Assembly: GCF_007115105.1 (NCBI RefSeq)
Contig: NZ_SULJ01000009.1
Coordinates: forward strand, 88,070 to 152,069
Source: Clostridium sp. HBUAS56010
GTDB lineage: Bacteria > Bacillota > Clostridia > Lachnospirales > Lachnospiraceae
Direction of reading: 5' to 3'
Length of the DNA stretch: 64,000 nucleotides
The notes beneath the pieces were generated by a model. The model saw only the letters and a program-made list of their open reading frames with translations. It did no database searches and had not been told where the DNA came from. How positions within the stretch are numbered: the first letter of the stretch is position 1; every line of letters begins with the position of its first letter. Both the position numbers and the translations under genes were made by a program. This document shows positions 8,882 to 18,070 of this stretch, in pieces.

Positions 8882-10690
8882 GTGAGACACAAAAAGATAC
8901 TCATGCGGTTTACCGCAGCAGCGTTATGTACGTTACTTGGATTGTCGGCGGGATTTTATCCTGCTACGGATTCCTGGGCAGCAGGGTATGCACGGATTAA
9001 CGGTCATTACCAGATGCGGGATGGCACTGTGCTGGACCAGGTTGTTGCAAGAGGAATTGACGTTTCCCGTTGGCAGGGGAACATTGACTGGACAGCGGTG
9101 GCGGCTGATGATGTAAACTTTGTTATGCTTGGCACACGTTCAAAAGGGGCTGTCGATCCTTATTTCCATACCAATGTTAAAGGAGCTTCTGCGGCTGGGT
9201 TAAAAGTCGGTGCTTATATCTATTCACTTGCTACCACTCCTGATATGGCAAGGGAGGAGGCTGACTTTGTTTTAGATCTGGTGAAAGATTATCCCATCTC
9301 CTTTCCCATTGCTTTTGATGCGGAGGACAGTGCTACCCTTGGAAGTCTTCCCCCGACTCAGGTAAGCGAGATTATCAATGCTTTCTGTGACCGTATTGAA
9401 GAAGCTGGTTATTACCCCATTGTTTATGCCAACGACAACTGGCTGAGCAATAAGATTGATTTATCTAAGATGAAGCGTGATGTGTGGGTTGCCCGGTATG
9501 AAGCAAAGCATAAATATGCCGATCCGATTATGTGGCAGGTAACCAGTACCGGGGCAATTCAGGGAATTAATGGCAATGTGGATATTGATTTCCTCTATAA
9601 GGACTTAACTCCGAAACTTCCAAAAAACCTGTGGAGAACCATTGGAGGAAAGAAGTTTTATTATCAGAACTATTCCATTCAGAAGGATTCCTGGATCAAT
9701 GACGGAACCGGCTGGTATTATATGAATGGAGATGGGCTGACTTCTAAGGGATGGTTTGAAAAGGATAGCCAGCGTTATTTTCTTGATGAAACTTCCGGTA
9801 AGATGACCACTGGCTGGAAAAAACTTTCTGATAAATGGTATTTCTTCAACGGCGGCGGTGCTATGAATACAGGCTGGCTCCAGGAGAATAGTTCCCGTTA
9901 TTATCTGAATGCTGACGGTTCTATGGCAACGGGTTGGATTACCCTTGACGGCAAGAGTTATTACTTAAACGAATCAGGTCCTATGGCAACAGGCTGGAAG
10001 AATCTGGACGGAAAATGGTATTACCTGTTGGAAAACGGTGTCATGTCCACCGGATGGCAGGATTTGAACGGAAAACGGTACTATTTAAACAACAACGGAG
10101 TTATGGCAACTGGCTGGTTTACAGAAGGAAACTCTAAGTACTTCCTGGCAGACAGCGGAGCTGTGACAACCGGTTGGGCAAACCTTGATAACAACTGGTA
10201 TTATTTCAATACCAACGGAAATATGGCAACTGGCTGGGTGAATGTTGACGGTTCCTGGTATTATCAGGCGGCTGATGGAAAGATGCAGAAGGGCTGGCTG
10301 GAAGATAAGGGTTCTAACTATTATTTAAGCACTTCTTCCGGCAAGATGACCGAAGGCTGGAGACAGGTGGATGGTTCCTGGTATTACTTCAATCAGGGCG
10401 GTGCCATGGCAAAGGGAATGACCCAGGTAGATGGAAAATATTATTACTTAAGTCCTTCTGACGGCAAGATGGCTGTTTCCACTACGTTTGACTTAAATGG
10501 AACTTCCTATACTGCAAATGCTGACGGTGTCTGCACTGTAACACCACAGGAAACCCAGGACGGACAGCAACAGGAAAGCCAGCCGGCGAACCAGAACAAC
10601 ACTGGAGAGAAGCAGAATGATTCTGCTGAGACAGCGGCTGAATCCACCTCTCCTTCCGGAGAAGTCGGACCTGGAATCGGGTTAAAATAA
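8882..10690 (+). CDS. GH25 lysozyme (N-acetylmuramidase) with CW_binding repeats
   Basis: 602 aa from GTG 8882, with AGGAGG 7 bases upstream. A signal peptide (about 1-34, ending SWAA) is followed by a GH25 muramidase domain (about 55-245) with GIDVSRWQG (58-66) and FDAED (145-149); D60, D146 and E148 match the family catalytic residues. Residues ~250-545 hold some 13-15 CW_binding repeats, and the last ~55 residues are a Gln/Asn/Ser/Glu-rich tail ending GPGIGLK. It cleaves the muramic acid-GlcNAc bond of peptidoglycan outside the cell and is probably anchored through phosphocholine, like pneumococcal LytC or phage Cpl lysozymes. It could serve wall turnover or separation. No holin or phage genes are nearby, so a prophage origin is unlikely. 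Confidence 0.93.
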   Translation: MRHKKILMRFTAAALCTLLGLSAGFYPATDSWAAGYARINGHYQMRDGTVLDQVVARGIDVSRWQGNIDWTAVAADDVNFVMLGTRSKGAVDPYFHTNVKGASAAGLKVGAYIYSLATTPDMAREEADFVLDLVKDYPISFPIAFDAEDSATLGSLPPTQVSEIINAFCDRIEEAGYYPIVYANDNWLSNKIDLSKMKRDVWVARYEAKHKYADPIMWQVTSTGAIQGINGNVDIDFLYKDLTPKLPKNLWRTIGGKKFYYQNYSIQKDSWINDGTGWYYMNGDGLTSKGWFEKDSQRYFLDETSGKMTTGWKKLSDKWYFFNGGGAMNTGWLQENSSRYYLNADGSMATGWITLDGKSYYLNESGPMATGWKNLDGKWYYLLENGVMSTGWQDLNGKRYYLNNNGVMATGWFTEGNSKYFLADSGAVTTGWANLDNNWYYFNTNGNMATGWVNVDGSWYYQAADGKMQKGWLEDKGSNYYLSTSSGKMTEGWRQVDGSWYYFNQGGAMAKGMTQVDGKYYYLSPSDGKMAVSTTFDLNGTSYTANADGVCTVTPQETQDGQQQESQPANQNNTGEKQNDSAETAAESTSPSGEVGPGIGLK

Positions 10691-10738
10691 AAAATACGCC
10701 TTGAAACGGGATTTCAGCCCGATCAAGGCGTATTTTTT
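10691..10738. terminator. Bidirectional terminator between the GH25 gene and the heptose operon
   Basis: A long hairpin, AAAATACGCCTTGA pairing with TCAAGGCGTATTTT, with A/T runs at both ends. It can end the plus-strand lysozyme transcript and the minus-strand glycan operon that finishes at 10810. Confidence 0.88.
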
Positions 10739-10809
10739 CACTATTTGTTTAAGTGTTTATTTTGCAACAGATTTTTTAGAACAGAACATTCTCCACAGGA
10801 GGTTCTGTT

Positions 10810-11751
10810 TTATTGCTGGTTATCCACATTTTTAGTCTCTCCCACAATATAAATGGGTCTGTCTTTTAATTCTGAGAACAGAATCGCAATGTAATTTCCA
10901 ATAACACCTACGATTAAGAACAACACGGCAAACATAAAGCAGATCAGAACAATGATGGTTGCGTAACCATTGGGTGTACCGACTCTTGCCCAGCTCCATA
11001 TGGTGTAGACCATCATAAGCAGTCCTAATGCTACTGCACCGAAACCGGCATAGATTCCTAGCTTTAAAGGAAGGTTGGAAAAACACATAATGGTATTTAA
11101 AGAAAATGTAATCAGTTTTTTGATGCTGTATTTACTTTCTCCTGCAACCCTTACTCTTGCCTCATATTCGATGGTTGCCCGGTTAAAACCGATATTCTGG
11201 ACATATCCTCGAAGAAAACGGACCTTTTCCCTGTAGTTATCTTTCAGCACCTTTGCCGCTTTTTTGGAGATTGCAAAGAAGTCAGAAGCATTGGGCTCAA
11301 ACTTTACATCGGAAAGCACATTGATCAGCCGGTAAAAACAGGAGGATGCAAGATTCTTTAACCAGCCTGCGGATTCATTTCTGGTGCGCACCATATTTAT
11401 AACATCATAGCCTTCTGTAAACTTCTTAACGATCTCAGGCAGATATTCAGGAGGATGCTGGAGGTCTGCATCCATGCAGACAATCCCGTCCCCTTTGCTG
11501 TAATCAAGCCCTGCAATCATCGCCGCTTCATGGCCGAAGTTCCGGGAAAAACTGATGACTTTTACTTTGGAATCTGCAAGAGCCAGACCTGTCAGTACAG
11601 ACATGGTGCTATCCTGGCTTCCATCATTGACAAAGATAAGTTCGTAATCCCAGTCTAATTTATTTAAAATATGGGACGTTTCCTCATAAAACTGTTTGAG
11701 AGCCAGTTCTTCGTTGTAGCATGAGACTACGACCGATAATGTTTTTTCCAT
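10810..11751 (-). CDS. GtrB/DPM1-like polyprenyl-phosphate glycosyltransferase (GT2)
   Basis: 313 aa. An N-terminal GT2 domain (about 1-220) with VVVSCYNE, NDGSQD and MDADLQHPPE is followed by two C-terminal membrane helices (about 228-255 and 265-290), the layout of GtrB/YfdH-type enzymes. These transfer a hexose from UDP-sugar to undecaprenyl phosphate at the inner face of the membrane, and the lipid-linked sugar is then used outside by a GT-C protein. Two large polytopic proteins are encoded immediately upstream (gap 38 bases) and are the natural partners. It is the last gene of the operon that begins with rfbC. The donor sugar cannot be determined here. Confidence 0.88.
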   Translation of the reverse strand: MEKTLSVVVSCYNEELALKQFYEETSHILNKLDWDYELIFVNDGSQDSTMSVLTGLALADSKVKVISFSRNFGHEAAMIAGLDYSKGDGIVCMDADLQHPPEYLPEIVKKFTEGYDVINMVRTRNESAGWLKNLASSCFYRLINVLSDVKFEPNASDFFAISKKAAKVLKDNYREKVRFLRGYVQNIGFNRATIEYEARVRVAGESKYSIKKLITFSLNTIMCFSNLPLKLGIYAGFGAVALGLLMMVYTIWSWARVGTPNGYATIIVLICFMFAVLFLIVGVIGNYIAILFSELKDRPIYIVGETKNVDNQQ

Positions 11752-11789
11752 ATTTCTGCTCCTTATGCAAATACCTTTTTCTATTCTCC

Positions 11790-13157
11790 CTATTCATGGA
11801 AAATACTGTACCCATTTTCTTTTAAAATCGACAGTGCGCTTCGCACTTTTTCCCCGCTATCTTCTCTGTTTTTTCGGTACTCAAAATTGTCTCGAAGCTC
11901 TTTGTCTGTGAGCTGCTCAAAATCACGGGCAAGTTTTGCTCTTTTCTCATACGCTTCCAGACGGTAAGGCGCCTTTTTAATCTCAACGTATGTGGTATAG
12001 ATGTTTCCTGTCAGAAACAGAATACAAGAACCACCGGCTGCCAACCGAAGAAATAGATGCTGTCTTTTTTTCTCTTTGGCCAGCACAAGGGCAAAGGTCA
12101 GAAGAATTCCTATAATCCCAGTCTGAAATTGAAGGGCATACCGGGAACTCATTCCATAGTTTTCCCTTAAAAAAAACCATCTGGAAAATAGGATAAGAAC
12201 ATGGTTTAATCCACCGGATACCAGTAAAATGGCAGGAAATAAGGTCTTTTTGTAGAGACGGTACTTCCAGTTATACCAAAGGGCAAGGATGTAGATGACG
12301 ATTACCAGAAGCCCCATGATAATAAAAGGAAGATTCCGGTGAAAGATCTCTTCTGCTCTCTCTCCTTCTATGATCATAGAGGAAAAAGATTTAATAAAAA
12401 ATCGGACAAAAAAACCAGGGGTGTCTTTTAACTGTTCCAAAAGAGAGGTGCCTGCATAGTCTGCATGATCATCCACCACATAACTGTCGCTCCATAAGTA
12501 TAAAAGTAAAGGGATGAGACCACTGATTCCATACAGAGCGTAATTGAGTTTTCCTTTGCCCTTTTTCAGAAGAAAGAGTATTCCACAGGTTCCAATAATG
12601 GTTACCGAATAGATTGCACAGTATGGACCTGCCACCAGCAAAGTAGTCGCAAAAGGTAATGCCACAAGCCTTAAAGAGTCATAAGGTTTCCCTTTTCCAT
12701 TCCATACCCGATCCAAAACCTCATAGTGATAATAGAAACAGGCAAAAGATAAAAAATGAGTCCAGCCGCTTCCATTGGTCAGCATCTCCCATTTGTTCAG
12801 GCTGAAAAGTACTGCCATAACAACAGCAAACCAGAAAGCAGACACTTTCTGGCACAGGCTGTAAGATGCAATTACCATGCCGGACAATCCCAGTGCAAGA
12901 ACACCCAGCACCCGGTCAAACATGGTATTATAACCAAAGAAAATCACATTTACAATTCTTCCCAGATAATTCAGAGGTATTCTGGTCAGAATATCCGGGA
13001 CGAAAAATTTATCCGGATTGTATATATCGGGAAGATAGCTGTTTACCAGACGGATATAATCCGAATAAACACCGTCACAAGACGCTTGAAAGATATACCA
13101 TAATCCAAATAAGGTTCCCAAAAGGGGAAGGAAATAATATAGATATTTTCGTTTCAT
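11790..13157 (-). CDS. Polytopic membrane protein, probable GT-C-like glycosyltransferase
   Basis: 455 aa with about ten predicted membrane helices and a charged C-terminal tail of about 65 residues. No strong catalytic signature is recognised. An acidic external loop after the first helix (CDGVYSDYIRL) and the genomic position fit proteins that use undecaprenyl-phosphate sugars to glycosylate an extracytoplasmic polymer, as in Gtr systems. It lies 19 bases after another polytopic protein and 38 bases before the GtrB-like transferase. It could alternatively be an accessory flippase subunit. The GT-C role is inferred from context. Confidence 0.55.
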   Translation of the reverse strand: MKRKYLYYFLPLLGTLFGLWYIFQASCDGVYSDYIRLVNSYLPDIYNPDKFFVPDILTRIPLNYLGRIVNVIFFGYNTMFDRVLGVLALGLSGMVIASYSLCQKVSAFWFAVVMAVLFSLNKWEMLTNGSGWTHFLSFACFYYHYEVLDRVWNGKGKPYDSLRLVALPFATTLLVAGPYCAIYSVTIIGTCGILFLLKKGKGKLNYALYGISGLIPLLLYLWSDSYVVDDHADYAGTSLLEQLKDTPGFFVRFFIKSFSSMIIEGERAEEIFHRNLPFIIMGLLVIVIYILALWYNWKYRLYKKTLFPAILLVSGGLNHVLILFSRWFFLRENYGMSSRYALQFQTGIIGILLTFALVLAKEKKRQHLFLRLAAGGSCILFLTGNIYTTYVEIKKAPYRLEAYEKRAKLARDFEQLTDKELRDNFEYRKNREDSGEKVRSALSILKENGYSIFHE

Positions 13158-13176
13158 GTCTTCTCCTCTTTTTTAT

Positions 13177-15009
13177 CTAATTGGTACTGATATCCGCAAC
13201 AACACTTAAATGAGTTCTTCCTCTCTGCTCGGTTGCTTCATGATAGTAAAAATTGCTTTCAAATCTTATTTCCGACGCCACAGAAGGAGGAACATCAAAC
13301 TCTGCCTGAACGATGCTGGCGCTGATGGGAATAACCCGCTCTTCGCTTCCGTTAACCGTTACCGTTATATGTTCAAGTCCTGTTATCTCTCCCGGATAGT
13401 AGAATTTAACATAGAGTTTTCCTTCTTTTCCTGCTGTAATTCTTGCCTTGGCACTCTGATCCAGCCAGCCGTCTTCATAGCAGCCATAGATCCGTTCAAA
13501 TTTTAAATTGCGGACAAAGTCTGTCACATCCTGAAACGAATTATGAGCCGGCTCTTCCCTTAGCACCAGCATATTGGGGGTAATCAGACCAATGGAATTC
13601 ATAGAATCAATACGAGTGACTTCTGTCCCTTCTGCCAGCCGCTTCTTATCAAAGGTCTTAAAGAAGGTGTCTGCAGTGAACTTACTCATCTTGTAACTGT
13701 TTCCAATGATATAAATCTTCTTTCCAAACAGGTTGTCTCCATATTTTCCATAAGTTTCTTTTGCAAGGGAATTATATCGGTTCTGGGAAGGCCAATAATA
13801 CAGATTGTCGTATTGGGTCCGGTAAAAAGACTCGATCGGGAACATCAGAATTCCGTATAGAAGAAACAGTCCGCAATAGAGAAGGGGTCTTGTTAAATTA
13901 GCCCTTGTTTCCTTTTTGGGTACGGTTACACCGCACATATAAGAAGCGAAGAGCCATGCTGCTGTCATTGACACATAGATCCATCTGGTCTCCACCCGTA
14001 TGGTCACGCTGGAGGAACCGATGCAAAGAGCAATAAACAGAACAAACATACCGGTTATTTTCAGCCTTTGCTTTCTTTGGCTCTTTTCTCTGACTAACAC
14101 AACAAGAAATACTGCAGTCATAATAAGAAGAAGTAAGTCTGCCACTACAATAAGAATGCGGACCCACACCGGAGAGGCACCCCAGCTCATTCCGCTTAGA
14201 TGTTCTGGTCCGGTATTGATTCCAAAGATATAGAGAACCTGGCTCATGGCATAGCGGATAATTCCTGTAATCGTAACAGTATCCGCAACGTTAGTGCCTC
14301 CGGTTCCGGCAGGAGATATACTTCCAATGGCAAAATAACGGATCACCTGAACAAGAGCAAAGACTCCGGTCACCAGAAGCCATGGAGACTTCTTCCGTTC
14401 CTTTTTCATAAGGAAAACTGCGTAGAAAAAAGGTAACAGAACCATATAACGCTCATGGATAAAACAGATGCAAAAATAAAGAATCATGGAGACAGGAATC
14501 AACCGTTTTTCTTGTTTTTCCTCCGTGAGATACCGGTACAGGCAATAAAAGATTCCGATGGCTGCCCACAAAGCCAGGCTTTCCATCAGACCGTATACCT
14601 GACCGATCTGATAATAGGACATTCTGGAAAGCAGATATAAAATTCCTCCCACAAAACCCATAGTCCATCTCCCGGACAGCCGCTTTGCAAACCGGTATAC
14701 GGTATAAGCAATGCAGACATTGATCAATATGTTGATGGGGACAAACCAGCCGATATGCCTTCCCACTACCATTAGCTCCAGCCAGGCAGCCAGATTATAG
14801 ACAAATCGGAACCGGGTGCTTCCCAGGGGAAACACAAATTCCCAAAATGACTGTTCTCCGTAGCAGGACCAGAGATAAAGATCATCCATATACAGACCTT
14901 TGATCTCAATGCCTCTGTTTATGAAGAAAGCAAAAGCCAGTAAAAGTATGACTGCAATGACTTCATCTTTCCATATGGCTTTTTCTCCTATCTGTTGTCT
15001 GTCTTTCAT
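13177..15009 (-). CDS. Polytopic membrane protein with C-terminal domain, probable GT-C glycosyltransferase
   Basis: 610 aa. About 11 membrane helices in the first ~400 residues are followed by a soluble ~200-residue C-terminal region predicted to lie outside. The first loop after helix 1 contains YMDDLYLW with D42-D43, resembling the acidic metal/base motif of GT-C enzymes that use polyprenyl-phosphate sugars. It is encoded between gmhA and a second polytopic protein, ahead of a GtrB-like polyprenyl-phosphate sugar synthase, so it probably decorates the exported heptose-containing glycan outside the membrane. The specific substrate is unknown. Confidence 0.6.
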   Translation of the reverse strand: MKDRQQIGEKAIWKDEVIAVILLLAFAFFINRGIEIKGLYMDDLYLWSCYGEQSFWEFVFPLGSTRFRFVYNLAAWLELMVVGRHIGWFVPINILINVCIAYTVYRFAKRLSGRWTMGFVGGILYLLSRMSYYQIGQVYGLMESLALWAAIGIFYCLYRYLTEEKQEKRLIPVSMILYFCICFIHERYMVLLPFFYAVFLMKKERKKSPWLLVTGVFALVQVIRYFAIGSISPAGTGGTNVADTVTITGIIRYAMSQVLYIFGINTGPEHLSGMSWGASPVWVRILIVVADLLLLIMTAVFLVVLVREKSQRKQRLKITGMFVLFIALCIGSSSVTIRVETRWIYVSMTAAWLFASYMCGVTVPKKETRANLTRPLLYCGLFLLYGILMFPIESFYRTQYDNLYYWPSQNRYNSLAKETYGKYGDNLFGKKIYIIGNSYKMSKFTADTFFKTFDKKRLAEGTEVTRIDSMNSIGLITPNMLVLREEPAHNSFQDVTDFVRNLKFERIYGCYEDGWLDQSAKARITAGKEGKLYVKFYYPGEITGLEHITVTVNGSEERVIPISASIVQAEFDVPPSVASEIRFESNFYYHEATEQRGRTHLSVVADISTN

Positions 15010-15037
15010 CTTATCCTCCTGTATTATAAGCTTCTGT

Positions 15038-15673
15038 TTAGAAAAAACGCTCTTCCAGCATCAGGCACAGGGCGTGGTATACGGGAAGGTGCAGTTCCTG
15101 GATCTTAAAAGTCTCTGTCTCGGGCACTACCACCGATACATCTGCAGATTCTTTTAGCTGACCGCCGTCTTTTCCGGTAAGACCGATGGTTTTCATTCCA
15201 AGAGCTTTGGCGGCTGCCATGGCATACATTACGTTTTTGGAATTGCCAGAGGTGGAGATTCCAAGAAGCACATCTCCTTTTTTTCCATAACCATAAGTCT
15301 GCTGGGCAAATGCCAGATCTCCATCCACATCATTGGCATAAGCAGTGGAAAGAGCAGAATGACCGGTCAGCGCAATGGCGGGAAGACCGCCCTGAAGCTT
15401 CTCTGCCAGTTCTTTTCCCCTTTGAGGGTCTGCCTGTATGAGCCTGTCTGCAAATGCTTCTGAAACCTGCCGCCTTTTTACAAAGCCTTTCATAAGCTCT
15501 CCTACGATGTGCTCTGCATCGGCACAGCTTCCGCCATTCCCGGCGATCAGGAGTTTTCCTCCATTTTTATAACATTCCTCTAATATAGTATAGGATTTCA
15601 AAATCTCATTCTTTACGCTGGAAAGACTTGGATACCGTTGTATCAGTTCATCCAGATAATTCATTGGTTCCAT
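15038..15673 (-). CDS. gmhA: Sedoheptulose-7-phosphate isomerase (phosphoheptose isomerase)
   Basis: 211-residue cytoplasmic SIS-fold enzyme converting sedoheptulose 7-phosphate to D-glycero-D-manno-heptose 7-phosphate. GNGGSCADAEHIVGELMKG (about residues 45-63) is the GmhA substrate/metal loop, and a second SIS phosphate-binding stretch (GISTSGNSKNV) follows. The start at 15673 has AGGAG 7 bases upstream and overlaps gmhB by 26 bases. With gmhB, hddA and hddC in the same operon this completes the GDP-heptose route. At 211 aa it is slightly longer than the typical ~195. Confidence 0.93.
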   Translation of the reverse strand: MEPMNYLDELIQRYPSLSSVKNEILKSYTILEECYKNGGKLLIAGNGGSCADAEHIVGELMKGFVKRRQVSEAFADRLIQADPQRGKELAEKLQGGLPAIALTGHSALSTAYANDVDGDLAFAQQTYGYGKKGDVLLGISTSGNSKNVMYAMAAAKALGMKTIGLTGKDGGQLKESADVSVVVPETETFKIQELHLPVYHALCLMLEERFF

Positions 15674-16253
15674 TGGGCTTCTCCTCTCTGGAAATGATAT
15701 AGTCAGCAGCTTCTTTCATGGTTTTTGCATAAAAGTCAAAAGCCCTGGTTTTCTCCGTAGCGCTCATGCCTTCACACACTTCTTGTCCATAACCGGTTCC
15801 AATTAATATGGGAGTCACACCATAATTTTTACCTGCCTGTGTATCCAGAAGCTTATCACCAATCATAAAAGAATGTGTCTTATCCACTGAAAAATAAGCC
15901 TCTGCCATCTCAAACATTCCGGTCTCTGGTTTCCGGCAGTGGCATTTTATTTTATAGGACCCGATTCCATGCACCGGATGGTGGGGACAATAAAAAAAGC
16001 AGTCAATGGCTGCCCCCTGTTCTGCCAGACGCTCATTGAGTACCTGGTGAAGGGCTTTCACATCCTCTTCTTGATAATAACCTCGTGCCACACCTGCCTG
16101 ATTGGTGACCACAACCAGTTTAAATCCATGGTTTTTTAAACGGCAAAGGGCCTCTGCTACGCCCGGAAGAATTACAAGGTCTTCCGGGCGGTGTAAATAT
16201 TCTACCTCTTGATTAATGGTTCCATCACGGTCTAAAAATACAATTTTGTCCAT
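15648..16253 (-). CDS. gmhB: D-glycero-D-manno-heptose 1,7-bisphosphate 7-phosphatase
   Basis: 201-residue HAD-superfamily (IIIA) phosphatase. FLDRDGTIN near the N-terminus supplies the nucleophile and acid/base aspartates, VVTNQAG supplies motif II, and IGDKLLD motif IV. A Cys/His zinc-loop pattern (CPHHP ... CHCRKP) marks the GmhB group rather than histidinol phosphatase. It removes the 7-phosphate from heptose 1,7-bisphosphate so that HddC can add GMP. It lies between hddA (24-base gap) and gmhA (26-base overlap). The anomer preference cannot be read directly but pairing with HddC implies alpha. Confidence 0.93.
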   Translation of the reverse strand: MDKIVFLDRDGTINQEVEYLHRPEDLVILPGVAEALCRLKNHGFKLVVVTNQAGVARGYYQEEDVKALHQVLNERLAEQGAAIDCFFYCPHHPVHGIGSYKIKCHCRKPETGMFEMAEAYFSVDKTHSFMIGDKLLDTQAGKNYGVTPILIGTGYGQEVCEGMSATEKTRAFDFYAKTMKEAADYIISREEKPNGTNELSG

Positions 16254-16277
16254 CGTTTTTAACTCTCCTGCCTGTGC

Positions 16278-17348
16278 TTACAGGTTAAAGTGATATTCTC
16301 CTCCCGGAATCTTGACTTTGACATCAGAATAATCCCAGCGTTTTTCGTCAGTGATCCACGCCTGGGCTCCTCTTAGTTCAAAATTCCAGTCAGTAAGCTG
16401 TCCGCCTGCGGCTTCCATACGGGCTGCCACTTTATGGCGTACATTATAAGGGCAGTATACCAGTAAGAATCCGCCGCCGCCGGCTCCTAATAATTTGCCT
16501 CCCAGCGCTCCCGCTTTTAATGCTTCTTCGTACAGCTCGTCAATCTGTGGAGTTGTGATCTTACTGCTCATTCTCTTTTTGCTTTTCCAGCCGTAGTCAA
16601 GCAGCTTTCCAAAACTGTATAAATTTCCTTTTAACAGCTCATCTTTCATGGCATAAGCCAGGGCTTTTACTTCGCACATGGCATCAAAGGGGTCTTTCTT
16701 TTCATAGTTCTTTACCTGGTCTTTGATAATGTTGGCAGATACATGGATGTTGCCAGTATAGCAAAGAAGCAGGTTATATTGAAGTTCATGAATGATTTCT
16801 TTTTTAATCCGCAAAGGATTGACCACCACATTGTTGCGCCCATGAAATTCAATGAAATTGAATCCGCCAAAGGTTGCCGCATACTGATCCTGATATCCGC
16901 CGTCAATCTTTAAGTCTTCCCGCTCTACCTGATATGCCAGATCAGCCATGGCATAGCTGTCTAACTCCACGCCTTTCCATTTTGCCATTGCAGTCAGAAG
17001 AGCTACCATAACAGTGGAGGACGTGCCAAGACCTGAACCTGGAGGCGCATCGCACTGCAAATATACTTCACAGCCCTGTTTGATCTCCATGGCTTTTAGT
17101 GCTGCTGTTACCAGATCCAGCCTTCCGTCATATACATAGTTCTCTCTTGTATTGTATTTGACTGTCATATCAAAGTCAAGGGAGTGGACAATGATCTGAT
17201 CATCCTCCCTTGGAACGATGGAACAATAGGCATATTTATTAATGGTGCTGCCAATAATGGCACCTCCCTGCTGATCACAAAAAGGAGCTACATCGGTTCC
17301 GCCTCCTCCAAAACTTACTCTGAGAGGGGCTCGTCCTCTGATTATCAT
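16278..17348 (-). CDS. hddA: D-glycero-alpha-D-manno-heptose-7-phosphate kinase (GHMP family)
   Basis: 356-residue GHMP-superfamily kinase. The N-terminus has RAPLRVSFGGGGTDVAPF, the ATP-binding motif is PPGSGLGTSSTVMVAL (about 103-118), and the C-terminal GHMP motif is KLLGAGGGGFLLVY. It phosphorylates heptose 7-phosphate at O-1. It overlaps hddC by 4 bases (ATGA-type coupling). The Gly-rich GGGGTD start is characteristic of HddA and of related fucokinase/heptose kinases; context with gmhA, gmhB and hddC decides for HddA. Confidence 0.92.
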   Translation of the reverse strand: MIIRGRAPLRVSFGGGGTDVAPFCDQQGGAIIGSTINKYAYCSIVPREDDQIIVHSLDFDMTVKYNTRENYVYDGRLDLVTAALKAMEIKQGCEVYLQCDAPPGSGLGTSSTVMVALLTAMAKWKGVELDSYAMADLAYQVEREDLKIDGGYQDQYAATFGGFNFIEFHGRNNVVVNPLRIKKEIIHELQYNLLLCYTGNIHVSANIIKDQVKNYEKKDPFDAMCEVKALAYAMKDELLKGNLYSFGKLLDYGWKSKKRMSSKITTPQIDELYEEALKAGALGGKLLGAGGGGFLLVYCPYNVRHKVAARMEAAGGQLTDWNFELRGAQAWITDEKRWDYSDVKVKIPGGEYHFNL

Positions 17349-18052
17349 ATGGTCACCGTTCCTTTCTCCACATCTTCTATAAACCGGTAATAGTCTTCCG
17401 GCACGCCAATATCAATAAAATAACCGTCATTGACAAAACCGCCCAGTTTTTTTCCCTCTAAAAGCCAGCCTGGAATCATCTCATGCTCCAGAGATACTTT
17501 TCCCTCCGGAATCTGTTCCAGAAGGGAACGGCGGAGATAGTAAATACCGCCATTAATGGTTCCTTGACTGGAAGTGTCTGTTTTTTCATCAAAGGTCTTT
17601 AACCAGCCGTCTTCCAAAACTGCCTGTCCGTAACGGGATACGTCTGAAACTTCTCTTAAGACCAGAGCCATATCCAGATTCCGTTCTTCACTGAGAGACA
17701 CAAGCCTGGTGTAGTCAATCTGGTAAAAGGTATCTGCATTGAGCACAAGAAAACGGTCGTCTGTAATCAGCTTTCCGGCATTTTTAATGGCTCCCGCTGT
17801 CCCTAAGAGTTCTTCTTCATAGGCATACGATACTTTTATATCCCATGAGGAACCGTCTTTAAAATATTCCTCTACCATAGAGCCTTTATAGCCTACAGCA
17901 AAAACGATCTCTGTAACTCCATGTTTTTTCAGTTCCAGAACTACATATTCCATAAAGGGTTTATTCCCGATTAATGCCATGGGCTTTGGTCTGTCACTTA
18001 CAACTGAGCGAAGTCTTGTACCAAGACCTCCTGCCAGTAAAACTGCCTGCAT
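17345..18052 (-). CDS. hddC: D-glycero-alpha-D-manno-heptose 1-phosphate guanylyltransferase
   Basis: 235-residue nucleotidyltransferase with the signature LLAGGLGTRLRSVV plus DRPKPMALI at the N-terminus, the pattern of sugar-1-phosphate NTP transferases. VLNADTFY carries the metal-binding Asp. Paired with HddA through a 4-base overlap, it is best read as the enzyme making GDP-D-glycero-alpha-D-manno-heptose. The N-terminal motif alone would also fit glucose- or mannose-1-phosphate nucleotidyltransferases, so nucleotide specificity rests on context. Confidence 0.88.
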   Translation of the reverse strand: MQAVLLAGGLGTRLRSVVSDRPKPMALIGNKPFMEYVVLELKKHGVTEIVFAVGYKGSMVEEYFKDGSSWDIKVSYAYEEELLGTAGAIKNAGKLITDDRFLVLNADTFYQIDYTRLVSLSEERNLDMALVLREVSDVSRYGQAVLEDGWLKTFDEKTDTSSQGTINGGIYYLRRSLLEQIPEGKVSLEHEMIPGWLLEGKKLGGFVNDGYFIDIGVPEDYYRFIEDVEKGTVTI

Positions 18053-18070
18053 ATCCCGTTCCTCCTGTTT

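Noticed and set aside
7800..10500. Tandem ~60-base repeats that resemble an array
   Set aside because: The periodic units are coding repeats of CW_binding modules; there are no unique spacers, so this is not a CRISPR array.
8882..10690. Prophage endolysin interpretation of the GH25 gene
   Set aside because: It has a signal peptide and no holin, tail or other phage genes nearby; a chromosomal wall hydrolase is more likely.
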